Assembly: GCF_001687305.1 (NCBI RefSeq)
Contig: NZ_KV700385.1
Location: 478,523 to 542,522, forward strand
Source of the DNA: Actinomyces vulturis
GTDB lineage: Bacteria > Actinomycetota > Actinomycetes > Actinomycetales > Actinomycetaceae
Direction: 5' to 3'
Length of the DNA stretch: 64,000 bases
The notes beneath the pieces are model-generated. The model ran no database searches. It saw only the letters and a list, made by a program, of their open reading frames with translations, and had not been told where the DNA came from. The position numbers were made by a program, and so were the translations under genes. Positions 26,117-35,346 of this stretch are shown here, in pieces. Each line of letters opens with the position of its first letter. Position 1 is the first letter of the stretch.

Positions 26117-26889
26117 ATGGAACGGGACGAACTGGACGAGGCATTTGATGAGCGGTGCCGTCGGGCCGGAGTGGTTGCTGATTACTTCCCTTCCAGCCAA
26201 GTCCCTCATGAAGAGTCATACGTCATTGTCTAAAAGCGGTCACTGCTATCCCGGAGTAAGCCCTGGATCCTCGGGTGGCACGAGCGGGGACACGTCAGTA
26301 GTTTTGCTCAGCGGTTTGCGAGCAAAGAGGATGCTCTCAACGCTCTCTTCCAGCAAACGATTCGACAGGAATATATCGAGACGCTCCACCCACGCACGCG
26401 TGAAATCAGCGCACCTCCTGGAGATCCTCACCTCACCGTACGAATGTCAGCAGCACCGTTCCCACTCGGAGGTCTCTCCTTCGCTATTCACTGTGAATCT
26501 GGGTGGATCGGAGGCGAACCGAGCGACTGCCCGTGTCAGATCTATGCCATCGGCACGCCTGCCCGTGGAGAAAAATGCTCGATGATTAACTTCGGCCCTG
26601 ACAATCAGTTGCGTCTAGAGTTCTTTGGTCCGGTTCAGGTCGGTAGTCCAGAACCGTTTGACCTGAACGTCAGCGACAACACGCCACTGTGCTTCTCTGA
26701 GCGCATCACGTTCAAGGAACCGGCACTACTGCGCGACATTGCTCATGAGCACCATGCATTTACTGTACTTCGATCCGGGGCATCTCGATCTGATGTTCAC
26801 TGCCTGCGCGGATCCGTCATACGCCGGACAGTTTCGCGCGTTCGAACCTACCATCCTACAAAATCTCTTAAACAAAGCTTTTCAATAAA
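26117..26889 (+). pseudogene. Decayed orphan ORF with an in-frame stop and probable frameshift
   Basis: ATG at 26117 opens MERDELDEAFDERCRRAGVV and runs 38 codons to a TAA at 26231. The same frame continues with protein-like sequence (GWHERGHVSSFAQRF, then KEDALNALFQQTIRQEYIE) to about 26750. From about 26746 a different plus frame becomes the better one (LYFDPGHLDLMFTACADPSY and on to a TAA at 26889). A tryptophan- and acid-rich protein interrupted by one nonsense codon and one frameshift is the simplest explanation. The product is not recognised. Confidence 0.45.
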
Positions 26890-27049
26890 TAAATACTAAA
26901 AAGCACAAAAATCATATTAAACATAGCCTTTAAAATGCCTGTAAAGACGCCACCGTTCACACAGTCATCCATCTGACCTTTTCGAAACAGACGACTTATC
27001 AATTGAATTTAAAGAAAAATGGGAAAAATAAATATTGAAATAACCATAC

Positions 27050-27624
27050 CTAAATATCGAAGCGACACGGCGCATCCCTATGATAACGTTGTATTAAGAT
27101 AACTCCGCCCGACGGGCCGTACACATCAGCCCAACTATTTCTTGCAGTGGAGCCAATCCCCACTGGAAGCGCAATCACTCTATTTTTCTTACTATCGATC
27201 CGCTCATTAGAATATGTCCATTTCTGGTTAACCCAATGGTTACAAGGATTAAAAGATGCCGAACTAGAAATCAAAGCATCTAGAGTAATCACTAAAATAT
27301 CGATCGATTCTTTCGCCATAACACAAAAGCCAAAACGGGTTCAAGGTCACGAAATTCACAAGCTTTTCTGCATTTAAAAATATCATTTGGATGCAAATTT
27401 AAACTGGAGTTGGACGCATTTACAGTGTTCCGCGACTTTACAGATATACCGTATTTCTTGTGGCCTACGTGTGGAAAATTGACATAAAACGCAAGATCAA
27501 TTCCGTTAGAATCGAGGAAATCAACACCCTCTAACTGGTCGCCAGAATCAAAAGCGCTAGCGAGTGCATCGAAGACATACCACTCACCTGTAGTCCCAAC
27601 TTTACGACTCTCCGTGTGTTTCAT
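27050..27624 (-). pseudogene. Probable PD-(D/E)XK-type nuclease, frameshifted
   Basis: The first frame (27624 to 27292) encodes about 100 sensible residues: GTTGEWYVFDALASAF, then GIDLAFY and KKYGISVKSRN. The spacing of an acidic residue before a strand and then I-S-V-K fits a PD-(D/E)XK-like nuclease core, as in restriction-type and DUF4365-like proteins. After EPVLAF the frame loses sense. An overlapping frame starting VMAKESIDILVITLDALISS continues naturally to 27050. Restoring one T in the TTTT run near 27330 would join them into roughly 190 residues. DNA here is AT-rich. It follows the AAA ATPase gene on the same strand, suggesting an ATPase-nuclease pair. Confidence 0.55.
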
Positions 27625-27752
27625 AAAAGTAATCCATATACAGAAGAATGAAATTTTTCCGAAAGGCCAGCAACATACTGGTAGAAAACCGAATTAGACT
27701 CGTCTACAACAAGCCATCGGTTAGAAATAACACAAGATATGATGAAATATAT
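27621..27752 (-). other. ORF remnant overlapping the nuclease start
   Basis: 43 open codons with no ATG, GTG or TTG start, containing SNRWLVVDESNSVFYQYVAG and ending in TGA that overlaps the nuclease ATG (ATGA). The sequence looks protein-like. It may be the tail of a small gene whose start was lost, originally coupled to the nuclease gene. Confidence 0.35.
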
Positions 27753-27790
27753 TTAAACTCAATAACAACAACAAATTAAGCGATTACAAA

Positions 27791-29290
27791 TTAGATTAAA
27801 GTTTGATATAAAGAGAACATAAATTTAATCGATTCCGCAATCTCATCAATAGTTGGCTTTTTACGATAAGGCAACTCGCCGGGATGATCAATAAAATTAC
27901 GAATATACACGGGCATCGTTTTGTCGGCCTTCACAGGACAATTGCTTCCATCCAATGTGTTAATATGGCAGCCATCGGTTTTCGGAATGCCGCTTAATGT
28001 CGCAAAATACTGATCGACACTACTTATCTTAGCCCCAACACCGTTTTTACCCTTCAATAATTTATGTAGTTCCCCGAATAATTCAATATGCAGTTCAACG
28101 CTCGGAAGGCCAAATGCGAAATAGTTAATCGCTGCCCAACTAGGCCCGAAATCGTTACTATTGATTCTACATAAATCACCATCACTAATTTCAACCTTAG
28201 AAAAGGCTGAGGCACTAGAGTCGCCTTCTTGATATATCCGTTTGAATACTTTCAATGCATGATTCTTAGAATCGAAATTACGTAATAAATATGGGGAGTG
28301 TGTAGTGATAAAAATCTGTGAAGACGATGCCAAAGAAGAAAGAGACCCTAAAAGTTTATCCTGGGCAACTGGATGAAGAAATGTCTCAGGTTCATCAATA
28401 AAAAAGAATACGGGCCTTTTCTGACTTGGGAAATTATTTCGCTGTAGTGTCGCGTACAACTGAATCAAACTAAGCGCAAAGGCCCGTTGCATTCCGGTAC
28501 CTTTTTCCTTAATTTCCGTTTCTACACCATTATCAGTAACTTGAATTGTTCCATTCTTCATGAAACTATCTTCAGCAGGAAGGGTAAACTGGATATTGAT
28601 TTTGGACTCCCCGTATTGATCAAGCAAAAGTCGTTCAAGGTCCGCCTCAATTGACTTTATCGCAGTTTTAAACTCATCACCTTCAAAAGTTGCTTTATGC
28701 GCCTCCATCAGATTAATCCAAATCGACGAGTTTCTAATTTCATTCGTGGCTGTATCGATTATTTTCCCTAACAACCGCGCCTTAGAGAAGTCTTGATACT
28801 CCTCGACAGAAAGGTCCGAGAAGACGAATTGTGAATCTAATACAGAAGCAGCAACTTTATCAATGCCAGTTGGATTTTCGAAGACGCCAATCTCAGGATT
28901 AAGGATTAAGAGATTTTTTTGTTCAGTCCGTTTAATTTTGTTTTTCGAATCAGTCCATTCCAAACTCTTAGAAGTCCTGAGAAGCGTCAATGTGTTCTCA
29001 TTGGAAACATAATCAGAAAGTTTTTGAAGAGATTCATCATTTTTTATAATTTCTTTAATGTCATTACCACCAAGAACTAATTCGACAGATAATTCGGCGT
29101 CTGAAGAACAGGATTTGTTTAGGTTTTTCTCTTTATCGCCGTTTGATTTTAAAAACTGAATAGCACGAAATATAGTAGTCTTCCCACAATTATTATTGCC
29201 GACAAAATAATTCAAACCAGGTTTGAAGTCTAGAACAACTTCTCCCTGAAAGCACCTAAAATTCATTAATTTAAGTCTTTGGATATACAT
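27791..29290 (-). CDS. OLD-like AAA-family ATPase
   Basis: 499 residues. The N-terminal RLKLMNFRCFQGEVVLDF and the P-loop VGNNNCGKTT (about 30-39) are those of RecF/OLD-type ATPases. An S-x-G-like signature KGTGMQRAFALSL lies near 265, Walker B FFFIDEPETFLHP near 296 and the H-loop TTHSPYLLRNF near 330. The C-terminal part contains PVYIRNFIDHPGE, a motif seen in defence-associated AAA_21 proteins, rather than a clear TOPRIM domain. The ATG has GAGGAAAA upstream. Codon use and base composition are much more AT-rich than the flanks, indicating acquisition by transfer. It is followed by a probable nuclease gene, so an anti-phage role is inferred, not shown. Confidence 0.8.
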   Translation of the reverse strand: MYIQRLKLMNFRCFQGEVVLDFKPGLNYFVGNNNCGKTTIFRAIQFLKSNGDKEKNLNKSCSSDAELSVELVLGGNDIKEIIKNDESLQKLSDYVSNENTLTLLRTSKSLEWTDSKNKIKRTEQKNLLILNPEIGVFENPTGIDKVAASVLDSQFVFSDLSVEEYQDFSKARLLGKIIDTATNEIRNSSIWINLMEAHKATFEGDEFKTAIKSIEADLERLLLDQYGESKINIQFTLPAEDSFMKNGTIQVTDNGVETEIKEKGTGMQRAFALSLIQLYATLQRNNFPSQKRPVFFFIDEPETFLHPVAQDKLLGSLSSLASSSQIFITTHSPYLLRNFDSKNHALKVFKRIYQEGDSSASAFSKVEISDGDLCRINSNDFGPSWAAINYFAFGLPSVELHIELFGELHKLLKGKNGVGAKISSVDQYFATLSGIPKTDGCHINTLDGSNCPVKADKTMPVYIRNFIDHPGELPYRKKPTIDEIAESIKFMFSLYQTLI

Positions 29291-29835
29291 TATTTTTCCT
29301 CGGAATTAGTAGTTTCTCTCATCTATTTTAGCGAAGTCGCTAAACAAAGCGAGTTTATTGATCTCAGTTTGCCCTCTTCCTATTTGCTGCGAATATTAAC
29401 TAATTTCAGTTTTACGTCGCGAATGAACAAACACCTCCGAGCATGGGACCAAATGTTCTTATTCAAATCATTCTCACCTATGAGCCTGATTTGAATAGAC
29501 GACGTTAGCCGACTATCGTTTAAGGTAAATCGGTATGGGCCGAACGGAACTAATTGATTAAATCGTAACAGGTCAAGCAAGAGCAAGGCCGTATTTTCGA
29601 TCAACTAGTTTTGGCGCCTCCCGAATACATCGATAGTTTCCTAGGTGCCGTAGATCCTTCGATATACCCGATTTTGCCTACCTGTAAAGTCGTGATCATT
29701 TACGATTTAATCGTAAATTTCGGGTAGTAACACTCGCAATCTATCGCTGCTCAAACTTCATCTGGTTCTTGTTACTACTTCGATCTGCCCAAAGAAAACT
29801 GGGATTTTCTTTGATTCGCCCGTGGTTTTGTTTCG
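29291..29835. other. AT-rich non-coding stretch between the ATPase gene and IS remnant
   Basis: No supportable gene. The short minus-strand frame 29380-29604 needs a TTG start and shows no family resemblance. The only structured element seen is the palindrome at 29698. Base composition rises back towards the genome average near 29750. Confidence 0.5.
29698..29718. promoter_or_regulatory. 21-bp palindrome, possible operator
   Basis: The arms ATTTACGATT and AATCGTAAAT flank a single central T. An AATCGTAA half-site recurs near 29565. It lies about 410 bp upstream of the ATPase start. Confidence 0.35.
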
Positions 29836-31055
29836 TTAGTGGGTTTCTAACACCTGGGCGGTGTCATTGGCATGATACTTGTCTTCTACCTCTTGTGGCA
29901 TTCGGAGGTTGGGTGTGCTGTGGAGGCGTTTAGGGTTCCACCAGTGGACCCAATTCATGGTTTCGTATTCCACCTCGAATACGCATGCCCCATGCGCGTG
30001 AGTAGATCAACTCGGTCTTGTACAGGCCGTTAACACTTTCAGCCATCGCAATCTCGTAAGAATCTCCTGTTGCCCCAACAGAAAGCCTGATCCCTTTCTT
30101 GCGTAGTCGTTCCGTATACAGATGGGACACGTACTGGCTGCCACGATCAGAATGATGCGCCAACTGGCTCATGTCTCCTGTCGCGGCAGTTAACGTATGA
30201 TTAAGGGCCTCTCTAAGGGCAGGGCTTCTGTTTTCATGGACGCGCGCACGGCCCAGCCCACGATCCTGCAGCCGAACACGTCAGTGACAAAAGCCGTGTA
30301 GACAAACCCCGTGCAGATACGCACATAGGTAATGTCAGCGACCCACAACTGGTGGGGGCATCGGCACATTACCTGCGTTTAACCAGATCCGGACAATCAT
30401 CCTTGCCACCCCGTGAGAGCGTAGCTTTCAAGCCCCCCCCCACGACTCACGCCGCCAATCCCAGCAATCTTCATGAGCCTGGCTACCTGGTCGCCTCCCA
30501 CCTACCAGCCCTCCTCTTGCATTGCTTTGGTGAGTTTGACCGCGCCATAAACGTTGTCATTGTGCTGGTGCACTTTCCTGATGATGGGCAGCATGTGTTT
30601 ATCACGAAATACTGCGCGTTGAACGTGATCTGCTTTTGGCATACCGGTAAGCGCGTGATGGGATGAAGGCGCCTTCGAGGTGTTCGCGTAGTGTCCGGCC
30701 AATCAACTCGACCCCGTTTGTCAATGAAACGGATTCACACGCGGGCCGGGACGGCCTGGCTCGGCTGCGAATAAAGCCGATGCTGCTTTGAGAATTTCAT
30801 TGACCCTCTCCATTTCAGTGAGTTTGGCACGAAGCGATCTGACCTCAGCAGCCAACTCATCACGTGTCAACTCATTAGTTGGCTGACGCGAAGCCCTAGC
30901 GGTTTTGATTCAACTATGCAGTGTGTAATGAGAAACCCCGATCTTGGAGCAATTTCTTTACACGCAGTCTCAATCGAGCGGTGATGCGTATCTATATGCT
31001 CCTCAGTGAGGTGTGCAGTGAGGCTTTGGAATTCATCGTTGAATCGTTTGGGCAT
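29836..31055 (-). mobile_element. IS3-family insertion sequence, decayed (orfA and orfB broken)
   Basis: Minus-strand pieces lie in transposase order but in different frames. The orfA start MPKRFNDEFQSLTAHL at 31055 leads to SIETACKEIAP, a frame change to GVSHYTLHS, an in-frame stop, then the coiled RSLRAKLTEMERVNEILKAA. In orfB, VYGAVKLTKAMQEEGW is followed by a stop and VARLMKIAGIGGVSRG, then LWVADITYVR (first Asp region of the integrase core), a frameshift after KTEALPLE, HHSDRGSQYVS (second Asp) with AESVNGLYKTELI (Glu region), and another frameshift before NWVHWWNPKRLHS, ending at 29836. At least five lesions make it inactive. Terminal inverted repeats were not resolved. Confidence 0.85.
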
Positions 31056-31838
31056 GTCCATGATCCTTTTAACTCTGGATACGGAACAAACCCCAGGACG
31101 AATCACTACACCACCGTTGAATTATGAAAGACTCCACGCCAATGAAGTGGTCTTCACTGGGCGAGCGAGGAGAGACCAGATGGAAGGACAACGCTACGCC
31201 CTCATGCCCGAGGAAGTCGTCTCCACCTCCAAGGTGATCTGGCAGAAACAGAATGAAGTCTTCTAAAACGGGAACCAAAAAGAACCAACGACTGACGCAA
31301 AGCCAACTCCCAAACGCTTAGTTTCGGCCACCCCAAAACTGGATGAAGTCGGCGTCATCAGAGCACTCTCAGCCTCCGAAGCATCCACGCTATCCTCACC
31401 AACCTCCAGATACGAAAAGTTTGGCACCCACTTTTCTGCAATATGAAAGGAAAGCAGACTACCTGGCCAACACCAGCCCAGGAACGGCGTGTATCTGCTC
31501 GTGCTAAATAATGGATCTCTAATGACCGACGTTGATACGCCAGGCAGTTGCCAGCACCTTTCAGAAACCGCGCGCCACCAATGCTAAACACGGAGTTCAG
31601 AACGCTAACCATCAAGGTGCGCAGGTCAACCACACTCCTCACCGAGCACCAATACTGTGATGGTGAACCCCTCATGTCCTCTCAGCCAGACACGCCTCGG
31701 ACGGGCATTCTTGCTTACTACACGGCCTCTATTAATCTTCAAGGGTGTTAACACCAGAGGTGACAACTCTGAATGTTAATACCAGGCCCAAACGCCAGAA
31801 TTGACGTTACCTCACTTCAAAACGCTCTGAAAAACGTA
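31056..31838. other. Remnant-filled intergenic stretch
   Basis: No intact gene. A plus-strand frame ending at 31266 (VFTGRARRDQMEGQRYALMP region) has a protein-like end without a recognisable family. The first of two degenerate direct repeats lies at 31312-31495. The rest, up to the MFS stop, shows nothing. Confidence 0.4.
31312..31495 (+). repeat. Degenerate direct repeat, left copy
   Basis: Homologous to 33829-34020 in the same orientation. It shares an identical 19-mer CCACCCCAAAACTGGATGA (31328-31346), the TACGAAAA block, and the end GGCCAAC-x-CCAGCCC followed by AACGGCGTGTATC. The two copies flank the MFS gene. Confidence 0.7.
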
Positions 31839-33080
31839 TCAGTGACGTGAGGTACGCACGAATGACACCATCAGCCAAATCGTCGCGGCGCACAACAGGC
31901 CAATGAATGGGGAATGAGGCACCTTGAGCCAGTAACCCAACTGCAGGCCCAGCATTGTGCCCAAGCCTCCAAAGGCGTAGGACCAGCTCATTACCCGCTC
32001 GAACTGGCTACCAGAAAAATACGTTTGACGGTGCGCGCTTAGCACACTCATTCGTGCCCGAGCCACCACCACATTGGCAAACACAAAGACCAGAGCCAGA
32101 ACAAAAGACACTTCGCCCCGCCACACCGACACAGCCAATGCACACACCAGCACGCAAGACACCGCGGCACTGAGGTTGAGGACTACCTGGGAGGAACTGC
32201 ACTGAGCCATCCAGCGGCCAACCTGGGGGCCGAGCGTGGCCGCCAGACCAAAGACCAGCAGAACGGTAGCCATGGCATCATATTTCGACAACGATGACAG
32301 CGAGGCCACCCACAAGAACAACAGTTGGCCCGTCAGTGCGCCAGCCACCTGAATCGCAAAGGACAACAGTGGTGAGGCAGGACCCGAATGAATCAAGTCA
32401 TGCACAAACTGCGACAGTGGCGTGCGCTGGCCCATCGCCGAGTACTCCTCAGCATCCACCTCATCACGCGGGGCAGCCAGCAAAAAAGCACTCCCCGACC
32501 ACAGGCGTGAGCCAATCGAAAGTAGTGACAAGACAATATTGCCCGCCAAGAGCCACAACACCGATACGGCAGCGATCACCGAGCCCAACGGTGCCAGCAC
32601 CACAAACCCAAAAAATGCCAGCATCGAATCGACCGTTGCGTTAAAGGCCAGCGCGTCATTACCCGAACGGGCCGCCAAACCCGCTCCATAGAACTCATCC
32701 GCAATATCGCTCACAGGGGCGACCAGCAGATCCAGCAGCACGTACCCCACAATGAACACATGTGTATACGCGGGGAGCATCAACACCCCCGCAACCGCCA
32801 GCAGGGACAAGGCAACTTCCACTACGTCAGCCCCAATGAGCGCCCAGTTTGGGCTGATCCCTCGCAAGAGGCGAGCATAAAGTGGGAAGAGGATGACAGT
32901 TAGTTCACCAAAGGTTGACACTGCTACGACGGTGGCCACGGAAATCACCCCGGCCGAGGCCAGGCCATCGAAACCACCCTCGACCAGACGGTTACCCATG
33001 ACAGAAAGCACAAGTGCAGCCGACATGAGACGGCGGGCACGAACAAGCGAGCGATGGTTCAGAGTAGTTTTCTTCTGCAA
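31839..33080 (-). CDS. MFS-type transporter inside the accessory region
   Basis: 413 residues with about twelve hydrophobic segments and a basic N-terminus (MQKKTTLNHRSLVRARRLM). The loop between the two halves is acidic (PRDEVDAEEYSAMG). No strong MFS signature lets a substrate be named; the overall pattern is that of drug- or macrolide-efflux-like permeases. GC content is normal, unlike the AT-rich ATPase module to its left. It lies between two degenerate direct repeats and next to a tRNA gene, so it may have been brought in as cargo. The start is the first ATG of the frame; MSAALV at residue 19 is an alternative. Confidence 0.65.
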   Translation of the reverse strand: MQKKTTLNHRSLVRARRLMSAALVLSVMGNRLVEGGFDGLASAGVISVATVVAVSTFGELTVILFPLYARLLRGISPNWALIGADVVEVALSLLAVAGVLMLPAYTHVFIVGYVLLDLLVAPVSDIADEFYGAGLAARSGNDALAFNATVDSMLAFFGFVVLAPLGSVIAAVSVLWLLAGNIVLSLLSIGSRLWSGSAFLLAAPRDEVDAEEYSAMGQRTPLSQFVHDLIHSGPASPLLSFAIQVAGALTGQLLFLWVASLSSLSKYDAMATVLLVFGLAATLGPQVGRWMAQCSSSQVVLNLSAAVSCVLVCALAVSVWRGEVSFVLALVFVFANVVVARARMSVLSAHRQTYFSGSQFERVMSWSYAFGGLGTMLGLQLGYWLKVPHSPFIGLLCAATIWLMVSFVRTSRH

Positions 33081-33393
33081 GTTTTCGTCCGATCAAGAAA
33101 TGCGGAGCACTACATCAGTGTCGAGCAAAGAAAAACGCATTAGTGACTGGAGACCGGCGTCGACCAACCGGAACCATAGGGGGACAATAGACAATGTTAT
33201 TGAAATATTCGAGACCTAAAACGACCTTGAGTCGCGCATGCTTCGTAACGGAACTTAACAGAACTTAATACCAGGGCTGAGAAAACGTCGAAGACCTGAG
33301 AAGGCACTTTTTACATATTCGGATACTTTGCAAGATTCTCAAAAGGCAGTCCACCGTCATCTGTCACGATGTACTTTCCTCAGTCGCCACTTG
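33081..33393. other. Intergenic stretch without recognisable features
   Basis: No gene, tRNA, strong hairpin or clear promoter was recognised between the MFS start and the frameshifted ORF. Confidence 0.4.
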
Positions 33394-33820
33394 TTACTGG
33401 CGAAGTTCCGTGAACGCACGCCGAAGTGCCAACCTCCGCAATTTTAGAGGTTCCGAAACCAATATTCCCTTCACCATCTCCGCTAAGTGAAACCACGCAG
33501 AAAACATATCTCTGCTACGAAAACTCCGAAGACGTGGCACTCCACCGTTTCTGTATGCGCCACTAATTTCATTAACAAACTGCCCCCACAGGCCTAGTGG
33601 TGACTCAGGAGTCAGATAGCAATTGCCCCACACTGATAGTAAGGAGGAGTTTGTTTTCAGGATTGCCCTCAAGCGCTTCGTTTACCCCGTACAAGATCGC
33701 TTCTCGAACACTAATCCCTGCTGCCACACCAGTACTATTTTGATTAGAGGCATTGTTCGGCACTACGGGACACAAACCGAACTCCGAAACGTTAAGCCGT
33801 ACTGTAAAACGTTTAGGCAT
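33394..33820 (-). pseudogene. Frameshifted hypothetical ORF
   Basis: From an ATG at 33820 (MPKRFTVRLNVSEFGLCPVV) the frame reads EGNPENKLLLTISVG near 33640. Sensible sequence then passes to the overlapping frame (VWGNCYLTPESPLGLWGQFV), ending at 33394 with LKLRRLALRRAFTELRQ. Together they would give a protein of about 140 residues. No family is recognised. Its beginning overlaps the right copy of the degenerate direct repeat. Confidence 0.4.
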
Positions 33821-33828
33821 ACTACGAA

Positions 33829-34020
33829 ACGCTTCGTGCCTCAACCACCCCAAAACTGGATGAACTTCGCCTCGCCAGACCGCCCCTCCCCTGGCCCGGC
33901 AACCGCCACCGCAGCCCCCCCACCAGCCACTAGGTACGAAAAAGCCGGGCACCGACTTTCCCGCAATATCAAGGGAAAACAAGCCACCCGGCCAACGCCA
34001 GCCCTAAAACGGCGTGTATC
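33829..34020 (+). repeat. Degenerate direct repeat, right copy
   Basis: The counterpart of 31312-31495, with the shared 19-mer at 33845-33863 and a shared end AACGGCGTGTATC at 34020. It stops 17 bp short of the CCA end of tRNA-Thr. Confidence 0.7.
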
Positions 34021-34036
34021 CGTTTGGACTGGATAG

Positions 34037-34112
34037 TGGAGCCACCTGTGGGAATCGAACCCACGACCTGCTCTTTACGAGGGAGCTGCTCTGCCGACTG
34101 AGCTAAGGTGGC
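34037..34112 (-). tRNA. tRNA-Thr(CGT)
   Basis: 76 bases with encoded CCA. The acceptor GCCACCT pairs with AGGTGGC and the discriminator is T. The loop CTCGTAA gives anticodon CGT for ACG codons. The anticodon stem GCTCC/AGAGC has one C-A mismatch next to the loop. The T-arm GGTTCGATTCC is normal. It bounds the accessory region on its right side, a usual integration target, though no duplicated 3' tRNA end was found. Confidence 0.93.
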
Positions 34113-34227
34113 ATTTACTGCACTATGCAGTGCGTCTTAGGCTACCGGGGGCTTGGTCACACGTGCAACATGGTGAGCTCGCTATGCTCGTGTCATTGCA
34201 CACAGCGCCGGACATTAAGGAGTTTTC

Positions 34228-35325
34228 ATGCACGTCCATGTCCTGTACACCGGTGGCACGATCGGCATGATCGATTCTCCGCGCGGCCTGATTCCCGGCG
34301 CTGATATTGCCTCCTGGCTCAACAAACTTCTCGCCTCGGCGCACACCACTGTCTCTGCGTCGCGCGATGTTCCACCACTGCCTGCCTCTGTCACATTCAG
34401 TGCGCTCGATCCCGTCATTGACTCGTCTAATGCCGACGCAGATTCCTGGCAACAGATCATCACGGCGCTTAACACTGACGCATCCTCCGCCGACGCCGTG
34501 GTGGTTCTTCATGGCACTGACACCCTTGCGTACACTGCCAGCGTTCTTGCTGTGGCCGGGGAACGTGGGGCCCTTACCTCCAATGCTCCAATCGTTCTCA
34601 CTGGCTCTCAGCGCCCCGCATTAGCGAAGAATTCCGACGCCGCGACAAACGTCCTCGGTTCTCTGTGTGCTTCCGCTCTGCTCGCCTCTCGTTACCAGGA
34701 GAATCTCGAAAATACTGTTCCTGTCGCGATTTTTTTTGATGACGTGCTCTTGGCTGGCTGTGCGACTACGAAAATTTCTTCTTTCGACGACCATGGTTTT
34801 GCTTCGCCCAACCGTGAAGTTCTTGCCCGAGTGAAATCCGATGGTTCATGGACAATATCCCCCGATTTCTCGTGCGGCACTGGCTTGAACTGGGGTGCGT
34901 TGCCATCATTTGCCCAATCGCGAGCAATTGTTGGAGCACTGCCCTTACGTCCTTGTGACCTGGTAACCGTAGAGATTACACCGGGCCTGTCTGCCGATCG
35001 TCTCATCGCTGCTTGTTCGCCTCATCCTGATGCGTTAATTGTGCGGGCCTTTGGTGCGGGCAATGTTCCCTCCACTGAAGGCTCTGCCGGGGCAGCCTGT
35101 GCAACGCTGGCCAGCCGTGGAGTGCCGGTTATTGTCACCAGCGCATGCGTCCAAGGTGAGGTCAGTTTTGGTCATTATGAAACCAGCAATGTACTTGTTC
35201 AAGCCGGTGCGTTGAGTGCTGGCAGCATGACTGGAGAACTCTGCGTTGCGCTCCTTCATTGGCTGTTGTCTCAGGGTTTGGATAAGCAGGCGCTGGTTCA
35301 CGCTTGGGGGTTGCTCACTGCCTAG
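34228..35325 (+). CDS. ansA: L-asparaginase
   Basis: 365 residues. The first asparaginase signature, YTGGTIGM, with the nucleophilic threonine lies at residues 7-14. The second, VVVLHGTDTLAYTA, lies near 92-105 and supplies Thr-Asp. The later VLTGSQRP and KNSDAATN segments fit the type I cytoplasmic form, and there is no signal peptide. It hydrolyses asparagine to aspartate and ammonia. AAGGAG lies nine bases before the ATG. It is followed after 21 bases by a cytosine-deaminase-like amidohydrolase gene, so the pair probably releases ammonia from nitrogen compounds as one operon. Confidence 0.9.
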   Translation: MHVHVLYTGGTIGMIDSPRGLIPGADIASWLNKLLASAHTTVSASRDVPPLPASVTFSALDPVIDSSNADADSWQQIITALNTDASSADAVVVLHGTDTLAYTASVLAVAGERGALTSNAPIVLTGSQRPALAKNSDAATNVLGSLCASALLASRYQENLENTVPVAIFFDDVLLAGCATTKISSFDDHGFASPNREVLARVKSDGSWTISPDFSCGTGLNWGALPSFAQSRAIVGALPLRPCDLVTVEITPGLSADRLIAACSPHPDALIVRAFGAGNVPSTEGSAGAACATLASRGVPVIVTSACVQGEVSFGHYETSNVLVQAGALSAGSMTGELCVALLHWLLSQGLDKQALVHAWGLLTA

Positions 35326-35346
35326 TTGCTTAAGGACAATACGTCT

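Noticed and set aside
29380-29604. 74-codon minus-strand frame upstream of the ATPase gene
   Set aside because: Needs a TTG start, has no Shine-Dalgarno and no recognisable features; treated as non-coding.
34037-34112. Duplicated tRNA-Thr 3' end as an attachment site
   Set aside because: No second copy of the tRNA 3' sequence was found to the left in the accessory region, so att sites cannot be claimed.
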